Assembly (NCBI GenBank): GCA_910587765.1
Contig: CAJUNR010000032.1
Coordinates: 30,343-52,930 of the forward strand
Direction of reading: 5' to 3'
Source of the DNA: an uncultured Lachnospiraceae bacterium
GTDB lineage: Bacteria; Bacillota; Clostridia; Lachnospirales; Lachnospiraceae
Length of the DNA: 22,588 bases
A program made the translations under genes and the position numbers. This document shows, one piece after another, positions 5,621 through 13,368 of the stretch. Below the pieces are notes generated by a model. The model ran no database searches. It had not been told where the DNA came from and worked only from the letters and a program-made list of their open reading frames with translations. The first letter of the stretch is position 1. Every line of letters begins with the position of its first letter.

Positions 5621-7470
5621 AAAACTTTGCACAGAAATTCGGTAAATTTCTCTCCGGCATGGTCATGCCCAACATCGGCGCGTTCATCGCATGGGGATTC
5701 ATTACCGCGCTTTTCATCCCGGACGGATGGATCCCCAATGAAGGGCTTGCCTCCATCCATCCGCCGATTCTGACCTATCTGCTCCCGATCCTCATCGCCG
5801 CTCAGGGCGGTAAGATGGTCGGCGGAGACCGCGGGCGCGTGATGGGCGCCATCGCCATCGTCGGCTGTATTGTCGGCTCCGACAGCACAATGCTCATGGC
5901 TGCCATGGCCATCGGACCTCTGGCCGGACTGGTCATCAAGAAATTCGACGAGGCCATGGACGGACATATGCCCGCCGGCTTTGAGATGCTGATCAACAAC
6001 TTCTCCGTCGGTATCTTCGGTATGATCATGGCGATCATCGGTTACTATATCATCGGTCCGGTCATGAGTATTATCCTGTCCATTCTGACCGCAGGCGTGG
6101 AAATTCTGATGAACATGAATCTGCTTCCCCTCGTGGCGATCTTCATCGAGCCTGCAAAGGTACTGTTCCTGAACAACGCCATCAACCACGGCATCTTCAC
6201 GCCGATCGGCACCACCCAGATGGTGGAAACCGGCAAATCCATCATGTTCATGCTGGAAGCGAATCCGGGCCCGGGACTTGGCGTGCTGCTTGCTTACTGG
6301 ATGTTCTCCAAAGATAAAATGACGAAGGATTCCGCTCCCGGCGCGATTATCATCCACTTCCTCGGCGGTATCCACGAGATCTATTTCCCGTACGTGCTCA
6401 TGAACCCCATGGTCATCATCGCACCGATCGTCGGAAATATCTGCGCGATCCTGTTCTACAGTATCACTGGCTGCGGTCTGGTAGGCGCGTCCTCACCGGG
6501 TTCCATCATTGCCTTCATGTCCATGAGTCCGAGACCGCAGATGCTTCTGACCTTCCTCGGCGTGGCGATTGCCGCCGGCGTCTCCTTCGTGATCGCCAGC
6601 CCGATCATCAAGATGGCAGGAGCCAGGAGCCTGGAAGAAGCGCAGGCGCAGACCGCTTCCATGAAAGCACAGTCCAAGGGCCAGACGACGGAAGTAAAAG
6701 ACGCAGGCAAAGTGAAGAAAGTCGTCTTCGCATGCGACGCGGGTATGGGTTCTTCCGCCATGGGCGCAACCAAATTCCGCAACCGCGTAAAGGCTGCCCG
6801 CCCGGACCTGACGGTCATCAATACTTCCGTAGACAATATTCCGGCTGACTGCGATATCGCGGTCGTACAGACCACTCTGGTCGAGCGCGCGAAGAAATCC
6901 GCGCCGCAGGCACAGATGGTCACCATCGGCAACTTCCTGGCCGACCCGGCGCTGGACGCTCTCTATATCCAGCTCACGACCGGAGATCAGGCCGTGGCGG
7001 AAACCGCGGGCGAGAATACGGACCCGGTTGTGCCGACCACCGTTCCGAACAAAAAAGTCATGATCGCGGAAGGCATCAAACTCAATCAGACGCCAGGCAC
7101 CAAAGAAGAAGCCATCCAGGCAGCCGGCGAACTGATGTGCAAGCTCGGATACGTTGACGCTTCCTACGTCGACGCCATGCAGGAGCGCGAGAAGCTGGTA
7201 ACCACCTACATGGGCATGGGCATTGCCATCCCTCACGGCACCACCCAGGCCAAAGGAACGGTCAAGAAGACCGGTATCGTCCTCTTCCAGTATCCGGAAG
7301 GCGTACCGTTTGGCGATGAGAAAGCCAATCTTGTCTTCGGTATCGCCGGCATCGGCGACGAGCATCTGGACCTGCTGGCGAAAATCTGCGAGGTTCTCGA
7401 GGATGAGAACGTTCTCGAAGAGATGAAGACGACCAACGATGTGGAGTGGATCTTAAAGCAGCTCACCTGA
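5617..7470 (+). CDS. mtlA: Mannitol-specific PTS EIICBA transporter MtlA
   Basis: The protein has 617 residues from ATG 5617, preceded by AAGGAG. Residues 1 to about 340 form the membrane EIIC domain with many hydrophobic segments and the mannitol-type motif GGIHEIYFPYVLMNP. A linker rich in Ala/Gln/Lys follows. The EIIB domain carries its phosphorylated cysteine at Cys373 in FACDAGMGSSAMGA. After a Pro/Thr linker, the EIIA domain has His540 in AIPHGT. It takes up mannitol and phosphorylates it to mannitol-1-phosphate, using phosphate passed from HPr through His540 and Cys373. The length is close to E. coli MtlA, and all three domains are fused, unlike Bacillus where EIIA (MtlF) is separate. 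It overlaps mtlR by 4 bases, and mtlD lies 177 bp downstream. Confidence 0.95.
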   Translation: MKNFAQKFGKFLSGMVMPNIGAFIAWGFITALFIPDGWIPNEGLASIHPPILTYLLPILIAAQGGKMVGGDRGRVMGAIAIVGCIVGSDSTMLMAAMAIGPLAGLVIKKFDEAMDGHMPAGFEMLINNFSVGIFGMIMAIIGYYIIGPVMSIILSILTAGVEILMNMNLLPLVAIFIEPAKVLFLNNAINHGIFTPIGTTQMVETGKSIMFMLEANPGPGLGVLLAYWMFSKDKMTKDSAPGAIIIHFLGGIHEIYFPYVLMNPMVIIAPIVGNICAILFYSITGCGLVGASSPGSIIAFMSMSPRPQMLLTFLGVAIAAGVSFVIASPIIKMAGARSLEEAQAQTASMKAQSKGQTTEVKDAGKVKKVVFACDAGMGSSAMGATKFRNRVKAARPDLTVINTSVDNIPADCDIAVVQTTLVERAKKSAPQAQMVTIGNFLADPALDALYIQLTTGDQAVAETAGENTDPVVPTTVPNKKVMIAEGIKLNQTPGTKEEAIQAAGELMCKLGYVDASYVDAMQEREKLVTTYMGMGIAIPHGTTQAKGTVKKTGIVLFQYPEGVPFGDEKANLVFGIAGIGDEHLDLLAKICEVLEDENVLEEMKTTNDVEWILKQLT

Positions 7471-7520
7471 TCCCCCCGCTGACCAGACAGGACATTCTCA
7501 GACATTTTGTAACTTGTTTT

Positions 7521-7560
7521 GCGGCCGGACGGCAGAGGTCTTCCGTCCGGCCGCCCTTTT
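7521..7560 (+). terminator. Strong intercistronic hairpin between mtlA and mtlD
   Basis: GCGGCCGGACGG (7521-7532) and CCGTCCGGCCGC (7543-7554) pair perfectly over 12 bp with a 10-base loop, then CCTTTT follows. The T run is short, so it may terminate only part of the transcripts or protect the 3' end of the upstream mRNA. More GC-rich inverted repeats (for example GCGGAAC/GTTCCGC near 7579-7594) fill the rest of the gap before mtlD. Confidence 0.6.
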
Positions 7561-7647
7561 CCCGGTGACCGGCCGGCGGTGCGCGGAACCGTTCCGCCCG
7601 GGCGCCCAGGCAACCGGGAAACACGATTCAGGAAAGAGGCGTTTATT

Positions 7648-8802
7648 ATGAAAACAGCAATTCAATTCGGTGCAGGAAATATCGGACGCGGCTTCATCGG
7701 CATGCTGCTGGCACAGGCAGGTTACCGCGTGGTCTTCGCGGACGTCAGCGAAGTAATCATCGACCGTCTGGCGGCCGACCAGAAATACACGGTTCATGTG
7801 ATGGACACGGAAGTTGAGGATGTGGAGATCACCAACATCACCGGCATCATGTCCAACGGCGAAGAGATCATCGACGAGATCGCGAAGGCGGACATTCTCA
7901 CCACCGCCGTAGGATTGAGAGTCCTCGGCTTCATCGCCCCCACCATCGCAAAGGGTATCCAGAAGCGCATCGCGGACGGAAGCAAAGAGCCGATGAACAT
8001 CATCGCCTGCGAGAACGCCATCCGCGCGACTTCTCAGTTGAAGGAACACGTATACGGCATCCTTTCCGAAGACGAGAAAGCCTACTGCGAACAGTACGTG
8101 GGCTTCGCGGACTGCTCCGTGGACCGTATCGTGCCTCCGGTGCGCAGTGAGAATCCGGTGGACGTCGTCGTGGAGAAATACTGCGAATGGAACGTGGAAA
8201 AAGCATCGCTCAAAGGCGAGATCCCCGAGATCCCGGGCATGAACCTGGCGGACAATCTGATGGCATACATCCAGAGAAAGCTCTTTACCCTGAATACCGG
8301 CCACTGCATCACCGCCTACACCGGTATCCTCGCAGGACACAAGACCATCGACCAGGCGATCTCGGATCCGAAGATCTACGATCTGGTAAAAGCGGCCATG
8401 ACCCAGTCCGGAGACGGCCTGATTCAGAGATTCGGATTTGACAAGGAAGCGCACTACAAATACATCGACAAAATCATCAACCGGTTCAAAAACCCCTATC
8501 TGAAGGACGACGTGACCCGCGTGGGCCGGGAGCCTCTGCGCAAACTCTCCGCGGACGACCGTCTGGTCAGCCCGCTGACGACCGCCATGTCCTACGGACT
8601 GCCGGTTGACAAACTGGTTCTCGGCATCGGCGCGGCGCTCCGCTACAACAACCCGGAAGACGCGCAGAGCGCGGAGCTTCAGGAAAAGATCGCAGCCAAA
8701 GGCGCTGCCGGAGCATTCTCCGAGATCTCCGGCGTCACGGACAGCGCGCTGCTTGAGCAGGTCACGAAAGCCTACGAGCAGGCACCGGAGCTTTTTAAAT
8801 AA
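7648..8802 (+). CDS. mtlD: Mannitol-1-phosphate 5-dehydrogenase
   Basis: The protein has 384 residues. The ATG at 7648 has GGAAAGAGG 8 bases upstream, and the protein begins directly with the cofactor-binding motif AIQFGAGNIGRGFIG. The C-terminal half has the family signature KLFTLNTGHCITAYTG and the helical mannitol-dehydrogenase C domain. The enzyme oxidises mannitol-1-phosphate to fructose-6-phosphate with NAD+, in the cytoplasm, directly after MtlA. The length matches the E. coli enzyme (382). It follows mtlA after a gap with a strong hairpin, so its expression may differ from mtlA. A HPr-like gene follows 80 bp downstream. No key motif is missing. Confidence 0.96.
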   Translation: MKTAIQFGAGNIGRGFIGMLLAQAGYRVVFADVSEVIIDRLAADQKYTVHVMDTEVEDVEITNITGIMSNGEEIIDEIAKADILTTAVGLRVLGFIAPTIAKGIQKRIADGSKEPMNIIACENAIRATSQLKEHVYGILSEDEKAYCEQYVGFADCSVDRIVPPVRSENPVDVVVEKYCEWNVEKASLKGEIPEIPGMNLADNLMAYIQRKLFTLNTGHCITAYTGILAGHKTIDQAISDPKIYDLVKAAMTQSGDGLIQRFGFDKEAHYKYIDKIINRFKNPYLKDDVTRVGREPLRKLSADDRLVSPLTTAMSYGLPVDKLVLGIGAALRYNNPEDAQSAELQEKIAAKGAAGAFSEISGVTDSALLEQVTKAYEQAPELFK

Positions 8803-8818
8803 TACTCCGCTTTTGCAT

Positions 8819-8839
8819 CCGCCGGCCGATTGCCGGCGG
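8819..8839. other. Intercistronic hairpin between mtlD and the HPr gene
   Basis: CCGCCGGC (8819-8826) and GCCGGCGG (8832-8839) form a perfect 8-bp stem with a 5-base loop. No T run follows. It probably stabilises or segments the operon mRNA rather than terminating it. Confidence 0.5.
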
Positions 8840-8882
8840 GAATGAAAACGCATTCTGCCGCGGAACAAAAAGGAGAGTTGTT

Positions 8883-9155
8883 ATGATCACCGGATCCGTC
8901 ACTTTGGATGCAAAAGATTTCTTCCATGCAAGACCGGCCGCGAAAATCGCGGGAACGGCCAAAACGTACGAGAGTGTTATCATGGTCATGCTGGGCACCG
9001 AGATCGCGGACGCCAAAGATCCGCTCTCCCTCATGCGCCTGAGCCACCCGCAGGGATCCGCCGTCGACGTTCTCGCCGACGGGACGGATGAACAGAAGGC
9101 GCTGAACGCGGTTATGGAAGAGATACGGCGGGAATTTACCGTTGCGGCCGAGTAA
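8883..9155 (+). CDS. HPr-family phosphocarrier with Asp at the Ser46 position
   Basis: The protein has 90 residues, with AGGAG (8871-8875) 7 bases before ATG 8883. His15 lies in the canonical active-site motif FFHARPAAKIA, so phosphate transfer from enzyme I should be possible. The sequence aligns without gaps with Bacillus HPr. The regulatory site LKSIMGVMSL becomes AKDPLSLMRL, so Lys45 is kept and Ser46 is Asp, with Pro47 after it. In Firmicutes HPr kinase/phosphorylase modifies Ser46 to control sugar uptake and CcpA; this protein cannot receive that mark and may mimic it. Its place at the end of the mannitol operon suggests a dedicated phosphate donor for MtlA and MtlR. The general HPr is presumably elsewhere in the genome. 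Confidence 0.85.
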   Translation: MITGSVTLDAKDFFHARPAAKIAGTAKTYESVIMVMLGTEIADAKDPLSLMRLSHPQGSAVDVLADGTDEQKALNAVMEEIRREFTVAAE

Positions 9156-9190
9156 AGAATCGGGCGGGGAAGATTTCCGCGCATAATCGG

Positions 9191-9220
9191 GCAGGCGGGA
9201 ACCAGATGGTTCCCGCCTGC
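9191..9220. terminator. Terminator hairpin between convergent mannitol operon and deoR
   Basis: GCAGGCGGGAAC (9191-9202) and GTTCCCGCCTGC (9209-9220) form a perfect 12-bp stem with a 6-base loop. The following T tract is weak on both strands. Its place between converging genes, 36 bases after the HPr stop, supports a terminator used from either side. Confidence 0.7.
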
Positions 9221-9256
9221 TCTGCCGTTTCCGCCGTTATTTATGTTACCGGAAGG

Positions 9257-10036
9257 CTACCGGTTCTCTTTATACGCCAGCCGGACATTTTTGCCCATCT
9301 TCTCCAGCTCCTTCAGGATCTCCGGATCAATTTCTTCTCCCGTGATGAACACGTCCACCTTATCCAGCCCGCAGACCGACACAAAGGATTCCGTAACAAA
9401 TTTTGTGTGGTCGCAGACAACAATCACTTTATTGGAGGCTTCGATCAGGCCGCGCTTGAGTCCCACCTCGTTCAGGTTGGAAATCATCAGTCCGTTCCTG
9501 AGGCTGACCGCGTCGATACCGATCACGCACAGGTCGACCCGCATATTGGACACCATATTTTCCGCATAATAGCCGATGACCGAATAATATCCGTGGCGCA
9601 GGCTGCCGCCCAGCACCGTCACGTTGCTGCTGCTGACATTGGACAGCTCCGCCGCCATAAAAACATCGTTGGTGACAAGATTCAGATCCGGGATATCCCG
9701 CAGATACGGCACCATATTCAGAGTCGTCGTGCCGGAATCAATCAGCACCGTACTTCCCGGCGTGATGAATCTGCTGGCTTCCCTGGCAATCCGCATTTTC
9801 TCTTCCGCGTTATTCTGTGATTTTTCGAGATAGGGAGCCTCCGCGGATACTTTCCGGTCGTTGGCGGCCACGCCTCCGTGTGTGACCAGGATGCGTTTCT
9901 GACCCGCCAGCGTCTCAATGTCCCTCCGGATCGTTGCGGAAGATGTATTCAGAATTTCGGTCAGTTCTTTCACCGTCGCGTATTTATTTTTTTCCACATA
10001 TTGTTCAATCCGTTCCAGCCGTTCAATCTTTAACAT
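9257..10036 (-). CDS. DeoR-family sugar-phosphate-responsive repressor
   Basis: The protein has 259 residues. The ATG at 10036 is preceded by AGGGGG and gives the usual DeoR N-terminus (MLKIERLERIEQYVEKNKYA); an upstream ATG at 10102 would lie before the predicted transcription start. The HTH is VKELTEILNTSSATIRRDIE with the family TIRRD motif. The C-terminal DeoR effector domain shows IDSGTTTLNM and VCDHTKF, which bind phosphorylated sugar intermediates in relatives. It has its own promoter (10102-10130) and lies downstream of the ABC/dehydrogenase operon on the same strand. It probably represses that operon and the divergent SDR until a sugar phosphate appears. The shared motif at 16613 and 21497 is a candidate binding site; that link is inferred. 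Confidence 0.9.
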   Translation of the reverse strand: MLKIERLERIEQYVEKNKYATVKELTEILNTSSATIRRDIETLAGQKRILVTHGGVAANDRKVSAEAPYLEKSQNNAEEKMRIAREASRFITPGSTVLIDSGTTTLNMVPYLRDIPDLNLVTNDVFMAAELSNVSSSNVTVLGGSLRHGYYSVIGYYAENMVSNMRVDLCVIGIDAVSLRNGLMISNLNEVGLKRGLIEASNKVIVVCDHTKFVTESFVSVCGLDKVDVFITGEEIDPEILKELEKMGKNVRLAYKENR

Positions 10037-10058
10037 CTTTTCCCCCTGTTCATGCAAA

Positions 10059-10089
10059 GATGCCTTACAGCAACAAACAGCAAGGCATC
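10059..10089 (-). other. Hairpin in the deoR leader
   Basis: GATGCCTT (10059-10066) and AAGGCATC (10082-10089) are perfect 8-bp arms in the 5' untranslated region of deoR, between its promoter and ribosome binding site. The stem could slow translation or serve as an operator half-site pair. Confidence 0.4.
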
Positions 10090-10101
10090 TCTTCTTTCTC
10101 A

Positions 10102-10130
10102 ATTATATATAATCGCGGTTCTATTTTCAA
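10102..10130 (-). promoter_or_regulatory. Promoter of the deoR gene
   Basis: On the minus strand TTGAAA (10125-10130) and a perfect TATAAT (10102-10107) are 17 bp apart. The start would be near 10095, giving a leader of about 60 bases. Confidence 0.75.
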
Positions 10131-10207
10131 GTGCAATTTCCAAAATCTTACAATAGTTTACATTTCTCGTCGTAAGAGTTCAGACAGCCCTGAAACCTCA
10201 TCACCGT

Positions 10208-11077
10208 TCAGTCGCTCTTGCGGCGCAGAATCCGGATCGCCAGATAAGCGACCGGCAGCAGCACCAGCACCAGGAGGAACGACATCGCCGACGCCTGTCC
10301 CGTCTTCAGATAGGTAAACGCCTGTCTGTAAATGTGGTAACTGATGACTTCCGTCGAGGTTCCCGGGCCGCCCTTCGTCAGCACGTAGATCAGGTCATAC
10401 GTCTTGAAAGCCGTAATCAGCCTCAGAAGAATGGCCACCAGGAAGGTGGGAACCATCATCGGCAGCGTAAGATAGCGGAAACACTGGAAGGAAGAAGCCC
10501 CGTCGATTCTGGCCGCCTCGTACGGTTCCGCCGGAAGCGATACCAGCCCCGCCATCAGCACCAGCACCATATAGGACACCTGCTGCCAGATATCAATGAA
10601 CATCACCGTTCCCAGCGCCGTGGCGCTGTCGCCGAGCCAGGCATGCCCGGTAATTCCGATCAGTCCGAGGAGCCAGTTCACGACTCCCAGCGTATTGTGG
10701 AGAAGAAGCCTCCAGCACAGACCGACCGCAATCGGCGTGATCATCATCGGGACGATAATGATGGAAAAGAAAATATTCTTCCCTTTCACGTTCGTGTTCA
10801 GAAGAAGCGCGATCCCGAACCCGATGATGAACTCCATCGCCACAACGAAGATCGAGAAATGAAATGTCGTCAGAATGGAATCAATAAAATATCGATCCTG
10901 CAGGGCGGTCATATAATTTTGAAAGCCCACAAACTCTCCAAGTCCCGAATATTTCAGATCGGTCGAAAAGAAACTGGTAACAAAAGAATACAGCAGCGGC
11001 CCCGCAATTGTAACCATCAATATCAGTATGGATGGAAACATAAAGATCATAAAATTTTTTCTTTTTTCGCTCAGCAT
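10208..11077 (-). CDS. ABC sugar/polyol transporter permease, MalF/UgpA type
   Basis: The protein has 289 residues with about six hydrophobic segments. The first is FMIFMFPSILILMVTIAGPLL; the others follow at regular spacing. The cytoplasmic EAA loop that contacts the ATPase reads EPYEAARIDGASSFQCFRYL. The start at 11077 lacks a strong ribosome site: GGAG lies 14 bases upstream, so translation may be coupled to the preceding binding-protein gene. With the MalG-type permease at 12531-13367 it should form the membrane channel for the substrate delivered by the lipoprotein at 11136-12464. It is the last gene of the operon before deoR. No ATPase is encoded in the window, so a shared MsmX/UgpC-type ATPase is expected. 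Confidence 0.9.
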   Translation of the reverse strand: MLSEKRKNFMIFMFPSILILMVTIAGPLLYSFVTSFFSTDLKYSGLGEFVGFQNYMTALQDRYFIDSILTTFHFSIFVVAMEFIIGFGIALLLNTNVKGKNIFFSIIIVPMMITPIAVGLCWRLLLHNTLGVVNWLLGLIGITGHAWLGDSATALGTVMFIDIWQQVSYMVLVLMAGLVSLPAEPYEAARIDGASSFQCFRYLTLPMMVPTFLVAILLRLITAFKTYDLIYVLTKGGPGTSTEVISYHIYRQAFTYLKTGQASAMSFLLVLVLLPVAYLAIRILRRKSD

Positions 11078-11104
11078 TTTTCTTGTCTGTCTCCATTTTT
11101 CAAG

Positions 11105-11121
11105 AGCGGCGGCACGCCGCT
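11105..11121. other. Hairpin after the solute-binding protein gene
   Basis: AGCGGCG (11105-11111) and CGCCGCT (11115-11121) pair around a 3-base loop. No T run follows on the minus strand. Stems like this after binding-protein genes often protect that part of the message so the binding protein is made in excess of the permeases; that role is inferred here. Confidence 0.5.
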
Positions 11122-11135
11122 GATCGTCAGTTCTT

Positions 11136-12464
11136 TTAATTCATCTTCTCCAGCTCCTGGGCAATGATGTCCAGCGCTTCCTGCGGAGTCTTGTCTCCGT
11201 TGACCGCCTCCGACAGTTCTCTGCCCATAACCTCCACAAGCTGCGGAGCGTCCGCGAGAATCGGAATCATCATGGCGTTGTTCATGATCTCCAGCACCAC
11301 TTCGTTGGTGGGATATTTTGCCATCACTTCTTCATCGTTGAACACGTCCGTTCTGGTGGGAGAGCCGCCTGCCAGCGCGCGCGTCTTGCAGCTCTCAAAG
11401 GACTCGATAAATTCAATAAAGGACCAGGAAGCGTCTTTATCCGTCGCGTTGCTCGGAATCGCCCAGCCCCAGCCGCCGTTCTGCGCGTGTCCGCCGGGAA
11501 TATTCGCGATTCCCGACAGTCCCGCAACCTGAGACTGCGCCGGGTCTTCCAGCTTGGGAAGCATCCAGTTGTGAGTGATGTAGGATGCCGCTCCGCCCTG
11601 AGAATAGACGTTAAACGCCTCGTCCAGCGCAAAGCCTGCCGCTCCTTCCGTGGACGCGTTCTGGACGGAATCGCAGTACAGCTCCAGCGCCTTCAGCGCA
11701 TGCTCGTCATTGATCGTCACATTGCCCTGATCGTCGTAGAAATATCCGCCGCAGCTATACAGGTAACTGCAGAATTCCATGGCAATCGGGTCCGCACGCA
11801 TCGCCTGATTGACCGTTCCGCACAGCTTCGGTCCGGACTGCGCCGTTACGAATTTCGTAATATTCACATACTCTTCCATACTGTCGCAGGGCATCACCAG
11901 GTCTCTTCCGTATTCCGCCTTGTAAGCAGCCTGAAGCTCCGGATCCTCAAAAACGTCCGTCCGATAGATCAGAGAAAACATGTAGTTATAGAAGGGGATC
12001 ATGTAAGCCGTTCCGTCGACTTCGCCGACCATGTTCCACATCGTATCCACGTAATTGGAGGTGTCAAAGCCGCTCTTCTCGATGTAGGGTCCCAGATCCT
12101 CCATCCAGCCCGCTTCCACAAACTCGCCGACCCAGTAGTTGTCCACCACAAGGACGTCGTAATTGCTTTCCTTCGCCGTCAACTGCGTCAGAAGCTTTTC
12201 GTGCATGATGGAATAGGTAACCGATTCAATGTTCACTTTGATTCCGGTAGCCGCCTCAAAATCGTCCAGCAGATCGATGACATAATCCGTATCCGGTACG
12301 TCCTCCATCAGAATATTCAGTTCCTTCTTCCCCCCGCCTGACGCCTCTGTTCCGTCCGCCGTCTGCGCCGGCTGTTCCGCCTCTTTCCCGCCGCAGCCTG
12401 CCAGCAGAGAACCGGCCATCACCATTGCCAGTGTCAATGCCGTTACTCGTTTGATGTTCTTCAT
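11136..12464 (-). CDS. ABC transporter extracellular solute-binding lipoprotein (family 1)
   Basis: The protein has 442 residues, starting at ATG 12464 after AAGGAGG. A lipoprotein signal peptide ends in LLAGC with the lipidated Cys24, followed by a Gly/Ala/Glu linker. The mature part begins ELNILMEDVPDTDYVIDLLDDF, a typical family 1 sugar-binding start, and has hinge-like motifs such as GGWGWAIPSNA and GGSPTRTDV near the C-terminus. It binds a sugar or polyol outside the cell and hands it to the two permeases. The neighbouring kinase and dehydrogenases suggest a pentitol, hexitol or ketose. The binding-protein gene lies between the two permease genes, whereas the usual order puts it first. 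The exact ligand cannot be read from sequence. Confidence 0.9.
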   Translation of the reverse strand: MKNIKRVTALTLAMVMAGSLLAGCGGKEAEQPAQTADGTEASGGGKKELNILMEDVPDTDYVIDLLDDFEAATGIKVNIESVTYSIMHEKLLTQLTAKESNYDVLVVDNYWVGEFVEAGWMEDLGPYIEKSGFDTSNYVDTMWNMVGEVDGTAYMIPFYNYMFSLIYRTDVFEDPELQAAYKAEYGRDLVMPCDSMEEYVNITKFVTAQSGPKLCGTVNQAMRADPIAMEFCSYLYSCGGYFYDDQGNVTINDEHALKALELYCDSVQNASTEGAAGFALDEAFNVYSQGGAASYITHNWMLPKLEDPAQSQVAGLSGIANIPGGHAQNGGWGWAIPSNATDKDASWSFIEFIESFESCKTRALAGGSPTRTDVFNDEEVMAKYPTNEVVLEIMNNAMMIPILADAPQLVEVMGRELSEAVNGDKTPQEALDIIAQELEKMN

Positions 12465-12530
12465 ACCTTTTTATCCTCCTTTTTTCAGTGTACGGCTCCC
12501 CCCGCAGGTATTTGCAGGACAGCCGGATGT

Positions 12531-13367
12531 TTATTTGACAGAGCCGAATGTCAGCCCGTTAATCAAATACTTTTTGATAAATGACGAGAGCAGCACCACC
12601 GGAAGGATGGCCACAATCGTCGCCGCACAGAGTTCCGCGATCTGGATGCCCTGCTGCGTCTCCAGACTCGCGATCGCCACCGGCATGGTCCTCGTCTTGT
12701 TTCCCGTCAGCACCAGCGCGAACATGAACTCGTTCCAGCCCACCAGAAAGCTGTACACCGCAGTCGCCATCAGTCCCGGAGCGACGAGCGGAAACACCAC
12801 ATGAAAATAGGTCTGGAACTTATTGCAGCCGTCAATCTCCGCCGCCTCGTCCAGCTCCTTGGGTATCCCCTCGAAGAACCCCAGAAGCATCCAGATCACG
12901 TAAGGCAGATTGAAGGTCAGATACGCAACCACCAGCGCGATCAGCGTATCGTTCAGCCCGGCCGTCTTTATGATCGTGGAAATCGGGATCACCAGTACGA
13001 TCGGCGGAATCATCTGCGTAGCCAGTATCGTCAGCTTCTCCTTCGTCGAGTCCCCGTGCTTTCTGGAAAGCCAGTAGGAAGACATGGAGCCGAAGAAGAC
13101 GGACAGCACTGTGGATGTCAAAGACACGATGGCGCTGTTCATGAAATATTTTCCGAAGTCACTGTGCTGAAAGATCGCCCGGTAATTATCCAGCGTAAAT
13201 TTCGCCGAAAAATCCGGCGGAATCTGGTACGCCTGGGCTTTCGTCACCAGTGAAGTTCGCAGTATCCAGATCAGCGGCAGCAGAAAAAACAGTGTCACCA
13301 GCACCAGCGCCGCGTAGATCAGAGTCGTTTTTATCATTTTCTTTTGTTTTGGTTTCAATACGCTCAC
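12531..13367 (-). CDS. ABC sugar/polyol transporter permease, MalG type
   Basis: The protein has 278 residues. The start is a GTG at 13367 with GGAG just upstream, one base after the HAD gene stop. The N-terminus is basic, followed by the membrane segment TLIYAALVLVTLFFLLPLIW. The MalG-type large periplasmic loop with IPPDFSAKFTLDNYRAIF follows. The EAA loop is ELDEAAEIDGCNKFQTYFHV. It pairs with the MalF-type permease at 10208-11077. Close packing with the HAD, SDR and kinase genes shows that transport and first metabolic steps are made together. Confidence 0.92.
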   Translation of the reverse strand: MSVLKPKQKKMIKTTLIYAALVLVTLFFLLPLIWILRTSLVTKAQAYQIPPDFSAKFTLDNYRAIFQHSDFGKYFMNSAIVSLTSTVLSVFFGSMSSYWLSRKHGDSTKEKLTILATQMIPPIVLVIPISTIIKTAGLNDTLIALVVAYLTFNLPYVIWMLLGFFEGIPKELDEAAEIDGCNKFQTYFHVVFPLVAPGLMATAVYSFLVGWNEFMFALVLTGNKTRTMPVAIASLETQQGIQIAELCAATIVAILPVVLLSSFIKKYLINGLTFGSVK

Positions 13368-13368
13368 C

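Noticed and set aside
7561..7640. Riboswitch between mtlA and mtlD
   Set aside because: The GC-rich inverted repeats there do not fit any riboswitch consensus I know, and intercistronic stems explain them.
10172..10187. GTAAGAGTTCAGACAG, similar to the end of the 1485-1722 element
   Set aside because: It matches about 13 positions with one or two mismatches but has no inverted partner nearby. It may be a relic but is too short to call.
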